This document shows, piece by piece, positions 44,335 to 53,430 of a stretch of 64,000 nucleotides of DNA. The notes under the pieces were generated by a model. The model made no database searches and had not been told where the DNA came from. It worked only from the letters and a program-made list of their open reading frames with translations. A program made the translations under genes and the position numbers. Origin of the DNA: CAVVSD01 sp963757125 (lineage in GTDB: Bacteria > Actinomycetota > Thermoleophilia > Solirubrobacterales > Solirubrobacteraceae); contig CAVWQP010000004.1 of the NCBI GenBank assembly GCA_963757125.1, forward strand, positions 1,178,001-1,242,000. The letters are read 5' to 3'. The number at the start of each line of letters is the position of its first letter. Within the stretch, counting starts at the first letter, position 1.

Positions 44335-44515
44335 GCCGTCCCGCGCACCGTTGCCGCACCGTCGCCCGGGCGGTCGCGGCTGCCGTCGGCCGCGTCTCGT
44401 GGGAGTCCGTACCGCTGTTCTCGCTGTCTCCCGTCGGGATGCAGCGGAGGCGCACCCATCCCCGAGGCCCTGATCCGCGCCCCCGCAACCGCGACGACGC
44501 GTAACCTCGCGCGCC

Positions 44516-45529
44516 GTGGAGGCGCGCGACGCACCGCTGCAGTTGCCGAAGGCACGCAGCGACCCGCTGCGGACGCTCGGCGTCCGGGTGGCGGTCGCCC
44601 TGGCGCTCGTCCTCGTCGTCACGCTCGTCACCTGGATCGGCCGGGACGGGTACCGCGACCTGGACGAGACGCCGGTGGGCTTCCTCGACGCCCTCTACTA
44701 CGCGACCGTCTCGATCACCACGACCGGCTACGGGGACATCACGCCGGTCACGACGGGTACGCGGCTGGCGACGACCGTCATCATCACGCCGGCCCGGATC
44801 CTCTTCCTCATCCTGCTCGTGGGCACCACCCTCGAGGTGCTGGCCGAGGGCTCGAGGCAGGCCGTCCGCCAACGCTCCTGGAGGAGACGCTTGCACGACC
44901 ACACCATCGTCTGCGGCTACGGCACGAAGGGACGCAGCGCCATCGCGGTGCTGCGCGCCAAGGGCGTCGACGCCGAGCAGATCGTCGTCATCGACCCGCG
45001 GTCCGACCACGTCGCCGAGGCGAACCGCGCGGGTCACGCCGGCGTGACGGGCGACGCGACGCGGGGCGGCGTCCTCGAGGAGGCGGCCGTGGCCGACGCA
45101 GCCGCCGTCATCGTGGCGGTGGATCGCGACGACACGGCGGTGCTCATCACGCTCATCGCCCGGGAGCACAACAAGAGCGCCAAGATCTCCGCCGCGGTGC
45201 GCGAGGAGGAGAACATCCACCTCCTGCACCAGGGCGGCGCGGACTCGGCGATCCTCTCGTCCGGCGCGACGGGGCGCCTGCTCGGCTTCAGCACCATCGA
45301 GCCGCACGTGGTCGAGGTGCTCGAGGACCTGCTCTCCGTGGGCACCGGCCTCGACATCCGCGAGCGCGAGGTCACCACGGAGGATCCGCGCCGGCTCGCG
45401 GAGATCCGCTCCACGGAGCCGGTCATCGCCGTCGCGCGGGACGGGCGGCTGCTGCGCTTCGACGACCCTCAGGCCGCCGAGCTGCGCGACGGGGACCGCC
45501 TCGTCTGCCTCGTGAGCAACGAGACCTAG
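44516..45529 (+). CDS. Potassium channel with RCK/TrkA-N domain
   Basis: 337 residues. A first helix at about residues 24-43, a pore loop with the selectivity filter TTTGYGD near residue 68, and a second helix ending near residue 110 form a two-TM KcsA-like pore. TIVCGYGTKGRSAIAVLRAKG begins a cytoplasmic Rossmann RCK domain, and a C-terminal TrkA-C-like lobe follows. This is the MthK-type ligand-gated K+ channel architecture. The GTG at 44516 is the first usable start; 181 bases without other features lie upstream. The stop TAG is inside CTAG shared with rarA. Confidence 0.87.
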   Translation: MEARDAPLQLPKARSDPLRTLGVRVAVALALVLVVTLVTWIGRDGYRDLDETPVGFLDALYYATVSITTTGYGDITPVTTGTRLATTVIITPARILFLILLVGTTLEVLAEGSRQAVRQRSWRRRLHDHTIVCGYGTKGRSAIAVLRAKGVDAEQIVVIDPRSDHVAEANRAGHAGVTGDATRGGVLEEAAVADAAAVIVAVDRDDTAVLITLIAREHNKSAKISAAVREEENIHLLHQGGADSAILSSGATGRLLGFSTIEPHVVEVLEDLLSVGTGLDIREREVTTEDPRRLAEIRSTEPVIAVARDGRLLRFDDPQAAELRDGDRLVCLVSNET

Positions 45530-46848
45530 TCCCGGCCGCGACCCCTGCGGACCTCGTCGAGGCGGGCGCGCAGCGCCGGCTCGCGGTCGCGCGGGTCGTA
45601 GAAGCGGACGTCGCCGACCTCCTCGGGCATGACGTCCTGTGACGACAGGCCGCCCGGCTCGTCGTGCGGGTACCGGTAGCCCTGGCCGCGACCGAGCGCC
45701 GCGGCGCCGCCGTAGTGCGCGTCGCGCAGGTACGCGGGCGGCGGCTGGGCGCCGAAGCGGCGGACGTGGTCGCGCGCGGCGGCGATCGCCCTGGTCGCCG
45801 CGTTGGACTTCGGCGCGAGGGCGAGGTGGATCGTGCACTGCGACAGGGCGAAGACGCACTCCGGCATCCCGACGTGCTCGACCGCGTCGGCGGTGTTCGT
45901 CGCGACGGTGAGCGCCGTGGGGTCGGCGCCGCCGATGTCCTCCGACGCGAGGATGACCATCCGCCGCGCGAGGAACCGCGGGTCCTCGCCGCCCTCGAGC
46001 ATGACGGCGAGGTAGTAGAGCGCCGCATCGGGATCGGACGCGCGCGTCGCCTTGATCCACGCGGAGATGTAGTCGTAGTGCTGGTCGCCGCCCTTGTCGT
46101 AGCGCAGCGCACGCCGCTGCAGCGACTCCTCGGCGACCTCCATCGTCACGTGGTCGGCGGAGTCCAGCGCGATCTCGAGCGCGCCGAGCGCCATCCGCGC
46201 GTCGCCGCCGGAGCGGTCGGCGAGGAACGCGATCGCCTCCTCGTCGACGGCCGCCGGGCTCTCTTCGCGGTCGAGCGCGCGGCGCAGCAGGACCTCGATG
46301 TCGGCGGTGTCCAGCGCGTGCAGCTCGTAGATCCGCATGCGCGAGATCAGGGCGGAGTTGACCTCGAAGTAGGGGTTCTCGGTCGTCGCCCCGATGAGCG
46401 TGACCAGGCCCTCCTCGACCGCGGGCAGCAGCGCGTCCTGCTGCGCCTTGTTGAAGCGGTGGATCTCGTCGAGGAAGAACGTCGTCGCGGTCCCGGACGA
46501 CTGGCGGCGGTGCTCGGCGCGCTCGAGCACGGCGCGCACCTCCGCGCGGCCCGCCTCGACCGCGCTGAGCTCCTCGAAGGCCGCGCTCGCGGTCGCGGCC
46601 GCGACGCGCGCGAGCGTCGTCTTGCCGCTGCCCGGCGGCCCGTAGAGGATCATCGAGTGCGGCCGGCCCTCGGCGATCGCGCGGCGCAGCGCGGTCGGCT
46701 CCTCCGGGGTGCCGAGCAGGTGCTCCTGCCCGACCACCTCGTCGAGCGTCACGGGGCGCAGGCGCGCGGGCAGCGGACCCTCGGCGCGGGGCACGGACGT
46801 GTGTCCCCCGGGCGCCGGGTCACCTGTGGGGAAGAGCTGGTCGGACAT
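45526..46848 (-). CDS. rarA: Replication-associated recombination protein A (AAA+ ATPase)
   Basis: 440-residue clamp-loader-like AAA+ protein of the RarA/MgsA/WRNIP1 family, acting at stalled replication forks. Conserved features are LRPVTLDEVVGQEHLLG (residues 30-46), Walker A GPPGSGKTT, Walker B FFLDEIHRFNKAQQD, sensor 1 GATTENPYFEVN and a C-terminal tetramerisation domain with YDYISAWIKATRASDPDAALYYLA. Start at ATG 46848. It shares its TAG stop with the convergent channel gene. Confidence 0.93.
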   Translation of the reverse strand: MSDQLFPTGDPAPGGHTSVPRAEGPLPARLRPVTLDEVVGQEHLLGTPEEPTALRRAIAEGRPHSMILYGPPGSGKTTLARVAAATASAAFEELSAVEAGRAEVRAVLERAEHRRQSSGTATTFFLDEIHRFNKAQQDALLPAVEEGLVTLIGATTENPYFEVNSALISRMRIYELHALDTADIEVLLRRALDREESPAAVDEEAIAFLADRSGGDARMALGALEIALDSADHVTMEVAEESLQRRALRYDKGGDQHYDYISAWIKATRASDPDAALYYLAVMLEGGEDPRFLARRMVILASEDIGGADPTALTVATNTADAVEHVGMPECVFALSQCTIHLALAPKSNAATRAIAAARDHVRRFGAQPPPAYLRDAHYGGAAALGRGQGYRYPHDEPGGLSSQDVMPEEVGDVRFYDPRDREPALRARLDEVRRGRGRD

Positions 46849-46864
46849 GTGCGAGGGAGTATCG

Positions 46865-47719
46865 CTAGAGGTCGCTGCGCCGGAAGATCAGGTCGGCGAC
46901 GGCGCCGACGACGAGCACGTAGGCGATCGCGTACGGCCACAGGAGCGCGCTGGCGTCCTGCGCGCCGCCGAACGGCCCGAGGCTCACCGCGACGCCGGTC
47001 ACGCCCGAGATGTCCTCGGTCAGCGCGTGCAGCGCCGACTGGTAGAGCGCCTCGAACGGCAGCGCCCAGGACGCGATCGACGCGATGTTGTGCAACGTGT
47101 CCGAGCTCAGCGCCTCGCCGACCTGGCCCAGCAGCCCTGCCGCGAGCCCGGCGCCGAAGACCATGAAGACGGCGATGCCGTTGGCGGTCGTGGAGAGGAC
47201 CGTCGACCCCAGGAGCGAGATCGCGACGACGATCACGACCGCCGCGCCGAGCGCAAGGCCGACGAGCTCGGGGTTGGTCGGCCACCAGTCCCCGGTCGCC
47301 CCGGTGAGGACGACCGCCGCCGCGAAGACGAGCTCGACGTAGACGACGCAGACGGCCGACGCGGCCGCGAAGCGCGCCACGAGCAGCGTCGTCCGGCCGA
47401 TCGGCCGCACGACGATCGGCTGCAGCAGGCCGCGCTCGGCGTCGCCGCGGACGGCGCTCAGCGTCAGGAACACTGCGAGGACGGTCCCGAGGAAGAGCGT
47501 CACGAACATCGAGAGCCCGACGAGCGTCGCGCCCACGAGCGTCTGCTCCTCGAGGTCGGGCACCGCGCTCAGCGACTGCGACTCGTCGAACGCCTCGCGG
47601 ACGCCGAGCCAGAAGAGCGCGAGGAACGCGACGGTGAGCACGACGACGACGGTCAGGACCCGGCGCCGCAGCGCCTCGCGCAGGGCGTAGACGGCGATCG
47701 TGCGCAGGTCCGAGCTCAT
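46865..47719 (-). CDS. ABC-2 type transporter permease
   Basis: 284-residue membrane protein with six hydrophobic segments. RTIAVYALREALRRRVLTVVVV at the N-terminus and GDAERGLLQPIVVRPIGRTTLLVARF in the first cytoplasmic loop match ABC-2 (NosY-like) permeases. The ATG overlaps the 3' end of the partner ATPase gene by four bases, so the two make one exporter. Cargo is unknown. The gene ends 16 bases before the convergent-side rarA start region, on the same strand as rarA. Confidence 0.85.
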   Translation of the reverse strand: MSSDLRTIAVYALREALRRRVLTVVVVLTVAFLALFWLGVREAFDESQSLSAVPDLEEQTLVGATLVGLSMFVTLFLGTVLAVFLTLSAVRGDAERGLLQPIVVRPIGRTTLLVARFAAASAVCVVYVELVFAAAVVLTGATGDWWPTNPELVGLALGAAVVIVVAISLLGSTVLSTTANGIAVFMVFGAGLAAGLLGQVGEALSSDTLHNIASIASWALPFEALYQSALHALTEDISGVTGVAVSLGPFGGAQDASALLWPYAIAYVLVVGAVADLIFRRSDL

Positions 47720-48607
47720 TTCCGCGCCCCGTCAGAAGGTCGCTCTGCGACCTTCTGACTATCGAAGGCGAAGCCTTCGACCGCTTCGAGGTAGGCGTCC
47801 TCGAGCGTCCCGCGCACGACGCGCACGCCGTAGACGCGCTCCCCCTCGGCGACGAGGCGCGCGACGATCTCGGGCACCTCGTCGCGCCCGGCGTCGGGGA
47901 ACCGGCGCGTCCCGCCCTCGAGGTCGACCTCCACGCCGCCCGCCTGCGTCGAGCGCCTCCGGCGCGCCCTCGGTGATCGCACGGCCGCGGGCGATGATGA
48001 CCACCCGGTCGCAGACGAGCTCGACCTCGCTGAGCAGGTGCGAGTTCAGCAGGACCGCGATGCCGCGGCCGCGAAGGCCCTCGAGGATGCCGCGGACGAG
48101 CCGCCGGCCCGCGGGGTCCAGGGCGCTCGTGGGCTCGTCGAGCAGGACGAGCCGCGGCGAGCCGATGAGCGCCTGGGCGATCCCGAGCCGCTGCTGCATG
48201 CCCTTCGACATCGCCTCGACGGGCCGCGCGGTCGCCTCCGCGAGGCCGACCAGCTCGAGCAGGTCGGCGCGCTCGGCCGCGCCGCCGTCGGACCGCGCGA
48301 GGCGCTGGTGCAGCTCGAGCAGCTCGTCCGCGGTCGCCCAGCCGGGGAAGCGGAACAGCTCCGCGAGGTACCCGGTCGCAGCGCGCGCCTGCTCGCTGCC
48401 GGCTCGGTGTCCGCACGCCGTCGCGGTGCCCTCGGTCGGGCGCACGAGGCCGCAGGCGATCTTCGTGAGCGTCGACTTGCCCGCGCCGTTGGGCCCGAGG
48501 AGCCCGACGAGCTCGCCCTCGCCGACCTCCAGGTCCACGCCCGCCAGCGCTTCCGTGCGGCCGTAGCGCTTGCGCACGGCGCTCAGGGAGAGGGCAGGGT
48601 CGGCCAC
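47716..48607 (-). pseudogene. ABC transporter ATPase, frameshifted near C-terminus
   Basis: ABC ATPase starting GTG 48607: Walker A GPNGAGKST near residue 37, signature MSKGMQQRLGIAQAL, Walker B LVLLDEPTSALDP and the H-loop LNSHLLSEVE. The frame is sound through ITEGAPEALDA, then shifts near 47,930-47,950. The other frame continues GGVEVDLEGGTRRF and ends with a natural stop at 47716. One extra base explains the break, and the repaired protein has 296 residues. All catalytic motifs precede the shift. It pairs with the ABC-2 permease that follows. Confidence 0.82.
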
Positions 48608-48631
48608 GGCCCGGAAGGTACCCTTCCGCCG

Positions 48632-49939
48632 ATGCCCGGCCTCCAGGAGGAGGCGGTTGCGCTGCTCGGGCAGCTCATCCGCCACCGAACCGTCAATCCA
48701 CCTGGCGCCGAGCGCCCGGCCCAGGAGATGCTGGCCGGCCTGCTGCGCGACGCCGGGTTCGAGATCGAGCTGCTCGGGCGCACGGAGGAGCGGCCGAACC
48801 TCGTCGCGCGCCTGCGCGGCCGCGCCGAGGGCCCGGTCCTCTGTCTGCTGTCGCACGTCGACACCGTCCTCGCCACCCCCGAGGACTGGCGGCAGGACCC
48901 GTGGTCGGGGGAGGAGATCGACGGCGAGGTCTGGGGTCGCGGCGCGATCGACATGAAGTCGCAGACGGCCGCCGAGGTCGTCGCCGCCATCTCGCTGGCC
49001 CGCGAGGGCTGGCGCCCCGCCCGCGGCGACCTGCTCGTGGTCGTCGTCGTCGACGAGGAGCGCGGTGGCGGCGAGGGCGCGATCTGGCTCACCGAGACGC
49101 ACCCCGACGTCGTGCGCTGCGACTTCCTCCTCAACGAGGGCGCCGGGTCGGTCATGCCGTACGGCGGCGAGCGCCTCGTCGGCGTGAGCATCGCCGAGAA
49201 GGGCGTCTTCCGCTTCAAGCTCGTGACCGACGGCGTCGCCGGCCACGCCTCCAACCCGTCCAACGGCGTCAACGCGCTCCTGAAGGTCGCGCCGCTGCTG
49301 CAGGCGATGCGCGACCGCCGGCCCGCGTACGACGTGACCGACGCCCCGGGCGCGCTGCTGGCCGGCCTGGGCGTCGAGGTGAACGGCGATCCCGGCGCGG
49401 CGCTCGACCAGGTGCGCAGCGTCGACCCGTGGCTCGCGGGCTTCGTGGAGCCGATGCTCGGCGTCACGCTCGCCCCGACGCGTGCGCTCGCGAGCGAGAA
49501 GATCAACGTCATCCCCGCCCGCGCGGAGATCGAGGTCGACTGCCGCACGCCGCCGGGGATGGAGCGCGACACGGTGCTCGCGCGCATCGAGGAGGTGCTC
49601 CGCGGCGAGGAGTACCGCCTGGAGTTCTTCGAGGAGGTCGTCGGCAACTCGTCGCCGGCCGACACGCCGCTGTGGGCGGCGATCGAGCGCTGGATCGCGC
49701 GCAACGACCCGGGCGCGCGCGTCGTCCCCACGATGCTCCCCGCGTTCACCGACTCCCGGACGTTCCGGGCGGCGTTCCCCGACTGCGTGGCGTACGGGTT
49801 CTTCCCGCATCGCCACATGACCCTGCAGGAGACCTGGCCCATGCTGCACGCCGCCGACGAGCGGATCGACGCGCGCGACATGGGGTACGCGACCGCCTGC
49901 TACCGCGATGTGACGAAGGAGCTGCTCGGTGACGGATGA
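48632..49939 (+). CDS. M20 family metallopeptidase / amidohydrolase
   Basis: 435-residue zinc hydrolase of the ArgE/DapE/carboxypeptidase G2 family. Metal-binding motifs are LLSHVDTV (His, Asp) near residue 74, GRGAIDMKSQTA, and DEERGGGEGA with the catalytic Glu pair near residue 138. KINVIPARAEIEVDCRTPPG marks the dimerisation domain and FFPHRHM the last zinc His. ATG 48632 is divergent from the ABC ATPase with only 24 bases between. The 3' end overlaps DUF1385 by 11 bases. It may cleave N-acyl amino acids or dipeptides. Confidence 0.9.
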   Translation: MPGLQEEAVALLGQLIRHRTVNPPGAERPAQEMLAGLLRDAGFEIELLGRTEERPNLVARLRGRAEGPVLCLLSHVDTVLATPEDWRQDPWSGEEIDGEVWGRGAIDMKSQTAAEVVAAISLAREGWRPARGDLLVVVVVDEERGGGEGAIWLTETHPDVVRCDFLLNEGAGSVMPYGGERLVGVSIAEKGVFRFKLVTDGVAGHASNPSNGVNALLKVAPLLQAMRDRRPAYDVTDAPGALLAGLGVEVNGDPGAALDQVRSVDPWLAGFVEPMLGVTLAPTRALASEKINVIPARAEIEVDCRTPPGMERDTVLARIEEVLRGEEYRLEFFEEVVGNSSPADTPLWAAIERWIARNDPGARVVPTMLPAFTDSRTFRAAFPDCVAYGFFPHRHMTLQETWPMLHAADERIDARDMGYATACYRDVTKELLGDG

Positions 49940-50717
49940 GAAGCTGCGCCTCGGCGGCATGGCGCTGCGCAACGGCCTGCTCGTGCACGGCCCGACGCAC
50001 TGGGCCGCCGCCGTGCGGCGCGACGACGGGACCATCGCGGTCGGCTCCGGCCGCAAGCCGCGGCTGCGGGTGGCCGACGGCGTCGCCGGCGTGCGCGGCG
50101 TGCTGCGCCTGGCCGAGGCGGTCGTCGTGCTGCCGCTCGTGAAGAAGGGCCTCCCGGAGGCGCGCCTCCCGTGGCAGGACGCGAAGGTGATCGGGGCGAT
50201 CGTCGCCGCGAGCGCGGGCGGCCAGATCGTGCGCCGCGTCGGCGCCGGGCGCGCAGGCGCGGAGGCGATGCTCGCCGCCATCTCGGTCGTGCCGAGCGTC
50301 GTCGCCCTGCGCGGCGGCCAGGTCGCCGAGTGGCACGGCGTCGAGCACAAGTCGATCGCCGCCTACGAGACCGACGGCGAGGCCGCGGACGCCGCGAAGG
50401 AGCACGACCGCTGCGGGTCGCATCTCATGGCGCCGATGCTCGCCGCGAACCTCGCGGGCACCGCGCTGCTGCGGCGCGTGACGTCGACGCCGAGCCCGGT
50501 CGCGCAGGGCGCGGTCGCGCTCGCGTCGCTGGGCGTCGCGGTCGAGGTGTTCGCCTGGTCGGAGCGCAACAAGGACACGGCGGCGGCGAAGCTGCTGCGC
50601 CGCCCCGGCCACGAGCTCCAGCGGGTCCTGGGCACCCGCGAGCCCACCGAGGACCAGCTCGAGGTCGGGCGCGCTGCGATGGAGGAGATCGTCCGGGCGG
50701 AGCGGAGCACGTCCTGA
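49929..50717 (+). CDS. DUF1385 family membrane protein (YqhQ-like)
   Basis: 262-residue protein of the DUF1385/YqhQ family. The N-terminal LRLGGMALRNGLLVHGPTHW and the conserved EWHGVEHKSIAAYE (His and Glu) near residue 139 identify it. It has two or three hydrophobic segments (KVIGAIVAASAGG, AMLAAISVVPSVV and a segment near residue 190). The biochemical role is unknown. The GTG start overlaps the M20 gene. Its stop TGA overlaps an apparent CTG start of the nicotinate phosphoribosyltransferase. Confidence 0.82.
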   Translation: MTDEKLRLGGMALRNGLLVHGPTHWAAAVRRDDGTIAVGSGRKPRLRVADGVAGVRGVLRLAEAVVVLPLVKKGLPEARLPWQDAKVIGAIVAASAGGQIVRRVGAGRAGAEAMLAAISVVPSVVALRGGQVAEWHGVEHKSIAAYETDGEAADAAKEHDRCGSHLMAPMLAANLAGTALLRRVTSTPSPVAQGAVALASLGVAVEVFAWSERNKDTAAAKLLRRPGHELQRVLGTREPTEDQLEVGRAAMEEIVRAERSTS

Positions 50718-51808
50718 ACACCGCCCAGCGCACCCGGCTGGGCTCGGAGGTCTTCCGGCTGCCGATCGAGCGGATCCGCGAGGGCTACTACTCCGACGCG
50801 TACTTCACGCTGACGCGCGACCTCCTGGAGGCCGACGACCACCACCCGCACGTCCTCATGCAGGTGTTCCAGCGCGAGGACTCCCTGCTCGGCGGGATCG
50901 ACGAGGCGATCGCCGTGGTCCGCGAGTGCGCCGGGCGCCGCGTGCCGGACGGGACCTGGGAGCCGGGCTGGGACCGCCTCGAGGTCCGCGCGCTCTACGA
51001 GGGCGAGGCCATCGCGCCGCGCGAGACCGTCATGACGATCGAGGGCGACTACGCGCTGTTCGCGCACCTGGAGACCGTCTACCTCGGGTCGCTCGCGCGC
51101 CGCACGCTCATCATGCGCAACGTCCACGAGGTCGTCGAGGCGGCGCGCGGCAAGCAGATCTTCTACTTCCCCGCCCGGCACGACCACTGGCTCGTGCAGA
51201 CCGGCGACGGCTGGGCCGCGCACGTCGCGGGCGCGATCGGGGTGTCGACCGACGCCCAGGCGTCCTGGTGGGGCGGGCGCGGGATGGGGACCGTCCCGCA
51301 CGGGCTCATCGCGGCCTACGACGGCGACACGGTGCTCGCGGCGCGCAAGTTCGCCGACCGCTACGCGGAGCAGATGGCCGTGACCGTCCTCGTCGACTTC
51401 GACAACGACTCGATCGGGACGGCGATCGCGGTCGCCGAGGACCTCGGCGACCGGCTGTGGGGCGTCCGGCTGGACACGAGCGACACGCTCGTCGACACCG
51501 CGCTGTGGGAGGAGATGGGCGACTTCCGGCCCACCGGCGTCAACGAGCGCCTCGTGCGCAAGGTCCGCGCCGCGCTCGACGACGCCGGTCACGGGCGCGT
51601 GCGGATCGTCGTCTCAGGCGGCTTCACGGTCGACCGCATCCGGACGTTCGAGGCCGAGGGCGTCCCCGTCGACGCGTACGGCGTGGGCTCGTCGCTCATC
51701 CGCGGCGCCAACGACTTCACGGCCGACGTCGTCCAGGTGAACGGGCGGCCGGTGTCGAAGGTCGGCCGCTCGCTCAGGCCGAACGCCCGCCTGGAGGCCG
51801 TCTCCTAG
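50714..51808 (+). CDS. pncB: Nicotinate phosphoribosyltransferase, probable CTG start
   Basis: 364-residue enzyme that joins nicotinate and PRPP in NAD salvage. Substrate-site residues are in GYYSDAYFTLTRDLL near residue 26, the catalytic His is in ARHDHWLVQTGDGW, and DFDNDSIG, VRLDTSDTL and VVSGGFTVDRI form the phosphate side. The conserved N-terminus lies upstream of the first in-frame ATG. No ATG, GTG or TTG exists in frame for more than a hundred codons upstream, so the start must be CTG 50714 in a CTGA overlap with DUF1385. The stop shares a CTAG with the convergent aminotransferase. Confidence 0.87.
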   Translation: MNTAQRTRLGSEVFRLPIERIREGYYSDAYFTLTRDLLEADDHHPHVLMQVFQREDSLLGGIDEAIAVVRECAGRRVPDGTWEPGWDRLEVRALYEGEAIAPRETVMTIEGDYALFAHLETVYLGSLARRTLIMRNVHEVVEAARGKQIFYFPARHDHWLVQTGDGWAAHVAGAIGVSTDAQASWWGGRGMGTVPHGLIAAYDGDTVLAARKFADRYAEQMAVTVLVDFDNDSIGTAIAVAEDLGDRLWGVRLDTSDTLVDTALWEEMGDFRPTGVNERLVRKVRAALDDAGHGRVRIVVSGGFTVDRIRTFEAEGVPVDAYGVGSSLIRGANDFTADVVQVNGRPVSKVGRSLRPNARLEAVS

Positions 51809-52701
51809 TAGGAGATCGGCGTCGCGAACCTCGGGTCCTCGTGCCAGGCCCAGTAGGTGTCGCGGATGCGGGTCGTGACGGAATCGGCCCGACCCACCCG
51901 CCCGTCGCCGACCGGCCGGCCGTCCAGGCGCGCGACGGGCATGACGCCGCCGGCGGTGCTGCTGAGGAGGATCTCGTGCGCCCGTGCGAGGTCGCGGGCG
52001 GGCAGGCGCGCGACCCGCGTCCGGATGCCCAGCTCGCGTGCGATGTCGAGCACGGTGAGGCGCGTGATCCCCTCGAGCACGCCGCGGTCGGGCGTGCGCA
52101 GCTCGCCGTCGACGAGCGCGAAGACGTTGAAGCCAGGGCCCTCGGTGACGTCGCCCTCGCCGTCGGTGAGGATCGGCAGGAGCGCGTCGCGGTCGTAGGC
52201 CTCGAAGAGCCCGCGGATGAAGTCGCCCCACTGGAAGTTCTTGACCTTCGGGTCGACCGCCTCGGGCGGCATGCGCCGCGTGTCGCGCGCGACGACGACG
52301 TCGACGCCCGTCTCCTGCTGGTCGGGCCGGGCGAGCCAGACGTAGGGGATCGCGTAGGCGTAGAAGCGCGGCTCCAGGCGGCGCGGGTCGCGCTCGCCGC
52401 GCGGCGGGACGCCGCGGGTCACCACGGCTTCGACGTACGCCTCGCGCAGCCCGCTGCGGCGGACGACCTCGGTGAGGACCTCGACGGTCTCCTCGCGGTT
52501 CAGCGGCGACTGCAGCCGGATGCGCTCGCAGCCGCGCTCGAGCCGGTCGAGGTGGTCGTCGAGCCGGAAGAAGCTGCCGCCCCAGACCCCGACGACGTCG
52601 TAGGTGAGGTCCGAGCGGACGAAGCCGGTGTCGAGGATCGGGATGCGCGCCTCGGCGATCGGCACGTACTCGCCCTCGATCCATGCGAAGCCGTCGTTCA
52701 T
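51805..52701 (-). CDS. Class IV aminotransferase (branched-chain/D-amino acid/ADC lyase family)
   Basis: 298-residue fold-type IV PLP enzyme. WIEGEYVPIAEARIPILDTGFVRSDLTYD is the standard N-terminus. The PLP Lys is in DPKVKNFQWGDFI near residue 155, VTEGPGFNVFALVDGELRTPDRGVLEGITR binds the cofactor phosphate, and EILLSSTAGGVMPVARLDG follows. Branched-chain aminotransferase, D-amino-acid transaminase and aminodeoxychorismate lyase share this form; the sequence alone does not decide. It overlaps the HAD gene by four bases. Confidence 0.86.
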   Translation of the reverse strand: MNDGFAWIEGEYVPIAEARIPILDTGFVRSDLTYDVVGVWGGSFFRLDDHLDRLERGCERIRLQSPLNREETVEVLTEVVRRSGLREAYVEAVVTRGVPPRGERDPRRLEPRFYAYAIPYVWLARPDQQETGVDVVVARDTRRMPPEAVDPKVKNFQWGDFIRGLFEAYDRDALLPILTDGEGDVTEGPGFNVFALVDGELRTPDRGVLEGITRLTVLDIARELGIRTRVARLPARDLARAHEILLSSTAGGVMPVARLDGRPVGDGRVGRADSVTTRIRDTYWAWHEDPRFATPISY

Positions 52702-53351
52702 GCGAGCGACTCCACGAGCTCCGGCGTGACCTCGGCGACGCCGTCGACGACCGCGGCCGCGAGCGCCAGGGCATCGTCGCCGGGCGGGTAGTGCGGGTTG
52801 GGCGCGGCGATGACGGGCATGCCCGCCGCGTGCGCCGCGCGCAGGCCGTTGGCCGAGTCCTCGATCGCCACGCAGGACCGCGGGTCGACGTCGAGTCGCC
52901 GCGCGGTCTCCAGGTAGACGTCGGGCGCGGGCTTGCCGCGATCGACCTGCTCGGAGGAGACGGTCGCCCCGAAGAGGTCGCCGACGCCCGAGCGCTCCAG
53001 GAACACGTCGATGATCTCGCGGTTCGACGACGACGCCAGACCGAGCGGCCAGCGCGCCGCCAGCGCGCGCACCGTCTCCAGCGCCCCCGGCAGCAGCGGC
53101 AGGCCGTCCTCGTAGCTCTCGTGCATCCGCCGGACGACATCCGCGTTGATCGCGTCGAGGTCGCGCTGGACGCCCAGGTCGTCGCGCAGGTAGGCCGACC
53201 ACTCGGGCGAGCTCATGCCCATCATCACCGTCGGCGCCTCCTCGAGCCAGGTGCCTCCGGCCTCACGTACCAGGGCTTCCTTGGCCTCGTTCCACCGCTG
53301 CTCGGAGTCGAGCAGCACGCCGTCGAGATCGAAGATGATGGCTGCGGGCAC
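52698..53351 (-). CDS. HAD-superfamily phosphatase (beta-phosphoglucomutase-like)
   Basis: 217-residue haloacid-dehalogenase fold with a helical cap. Motif I is IIFDLDGVLLDSE (nucleophile Asp8), motif II is ASSSNRE, motif III is KPAPDVY, and motif IV is CVAIEDSANGL. This arrangement is seen in beta-phosphoglucomutases and sugar-phosphate phosphatases. The GTG start at 53351 is divergent from the FtsH-like gene with 79 bases between. It is co-transcribed with the aminotransferase. Confidence 0.87.
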   Translation of the reverse strand: MPAAIIFDLDGVLLDSEQRWNEAKEALVREAGGTWLEEAPTVMMGMSSPEWSAYLRDDLGVQRDLDAINADVVRRMHESYEDGLPLLPGALETVRALAARWPLGLASSSNREIIDVFLERSGVGDLFGATVSSEQVDRGKPAPDVYLETARRLDVDPRSCVAIEDSANGLRAAHAAGMPVIAAPNPHYPPGDDALALAAAVVDGVAEVTPELVESLA

Positions 53352-53430
53352 GCCAGGAGCATGCCGCAGGCGACGACTCGGCGGACGACCGACTCACGCT
53401 CGGGCGCTCCGCTGCCGATCTGAGATCCAT

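Noticed and set aside
44139..44504. 121-codon + strand frame upstream of the potassium channel
   Set aside because: Arg/Ala-rich without motifs, and it overlaps a better candidate in another frame; judged a shadow.
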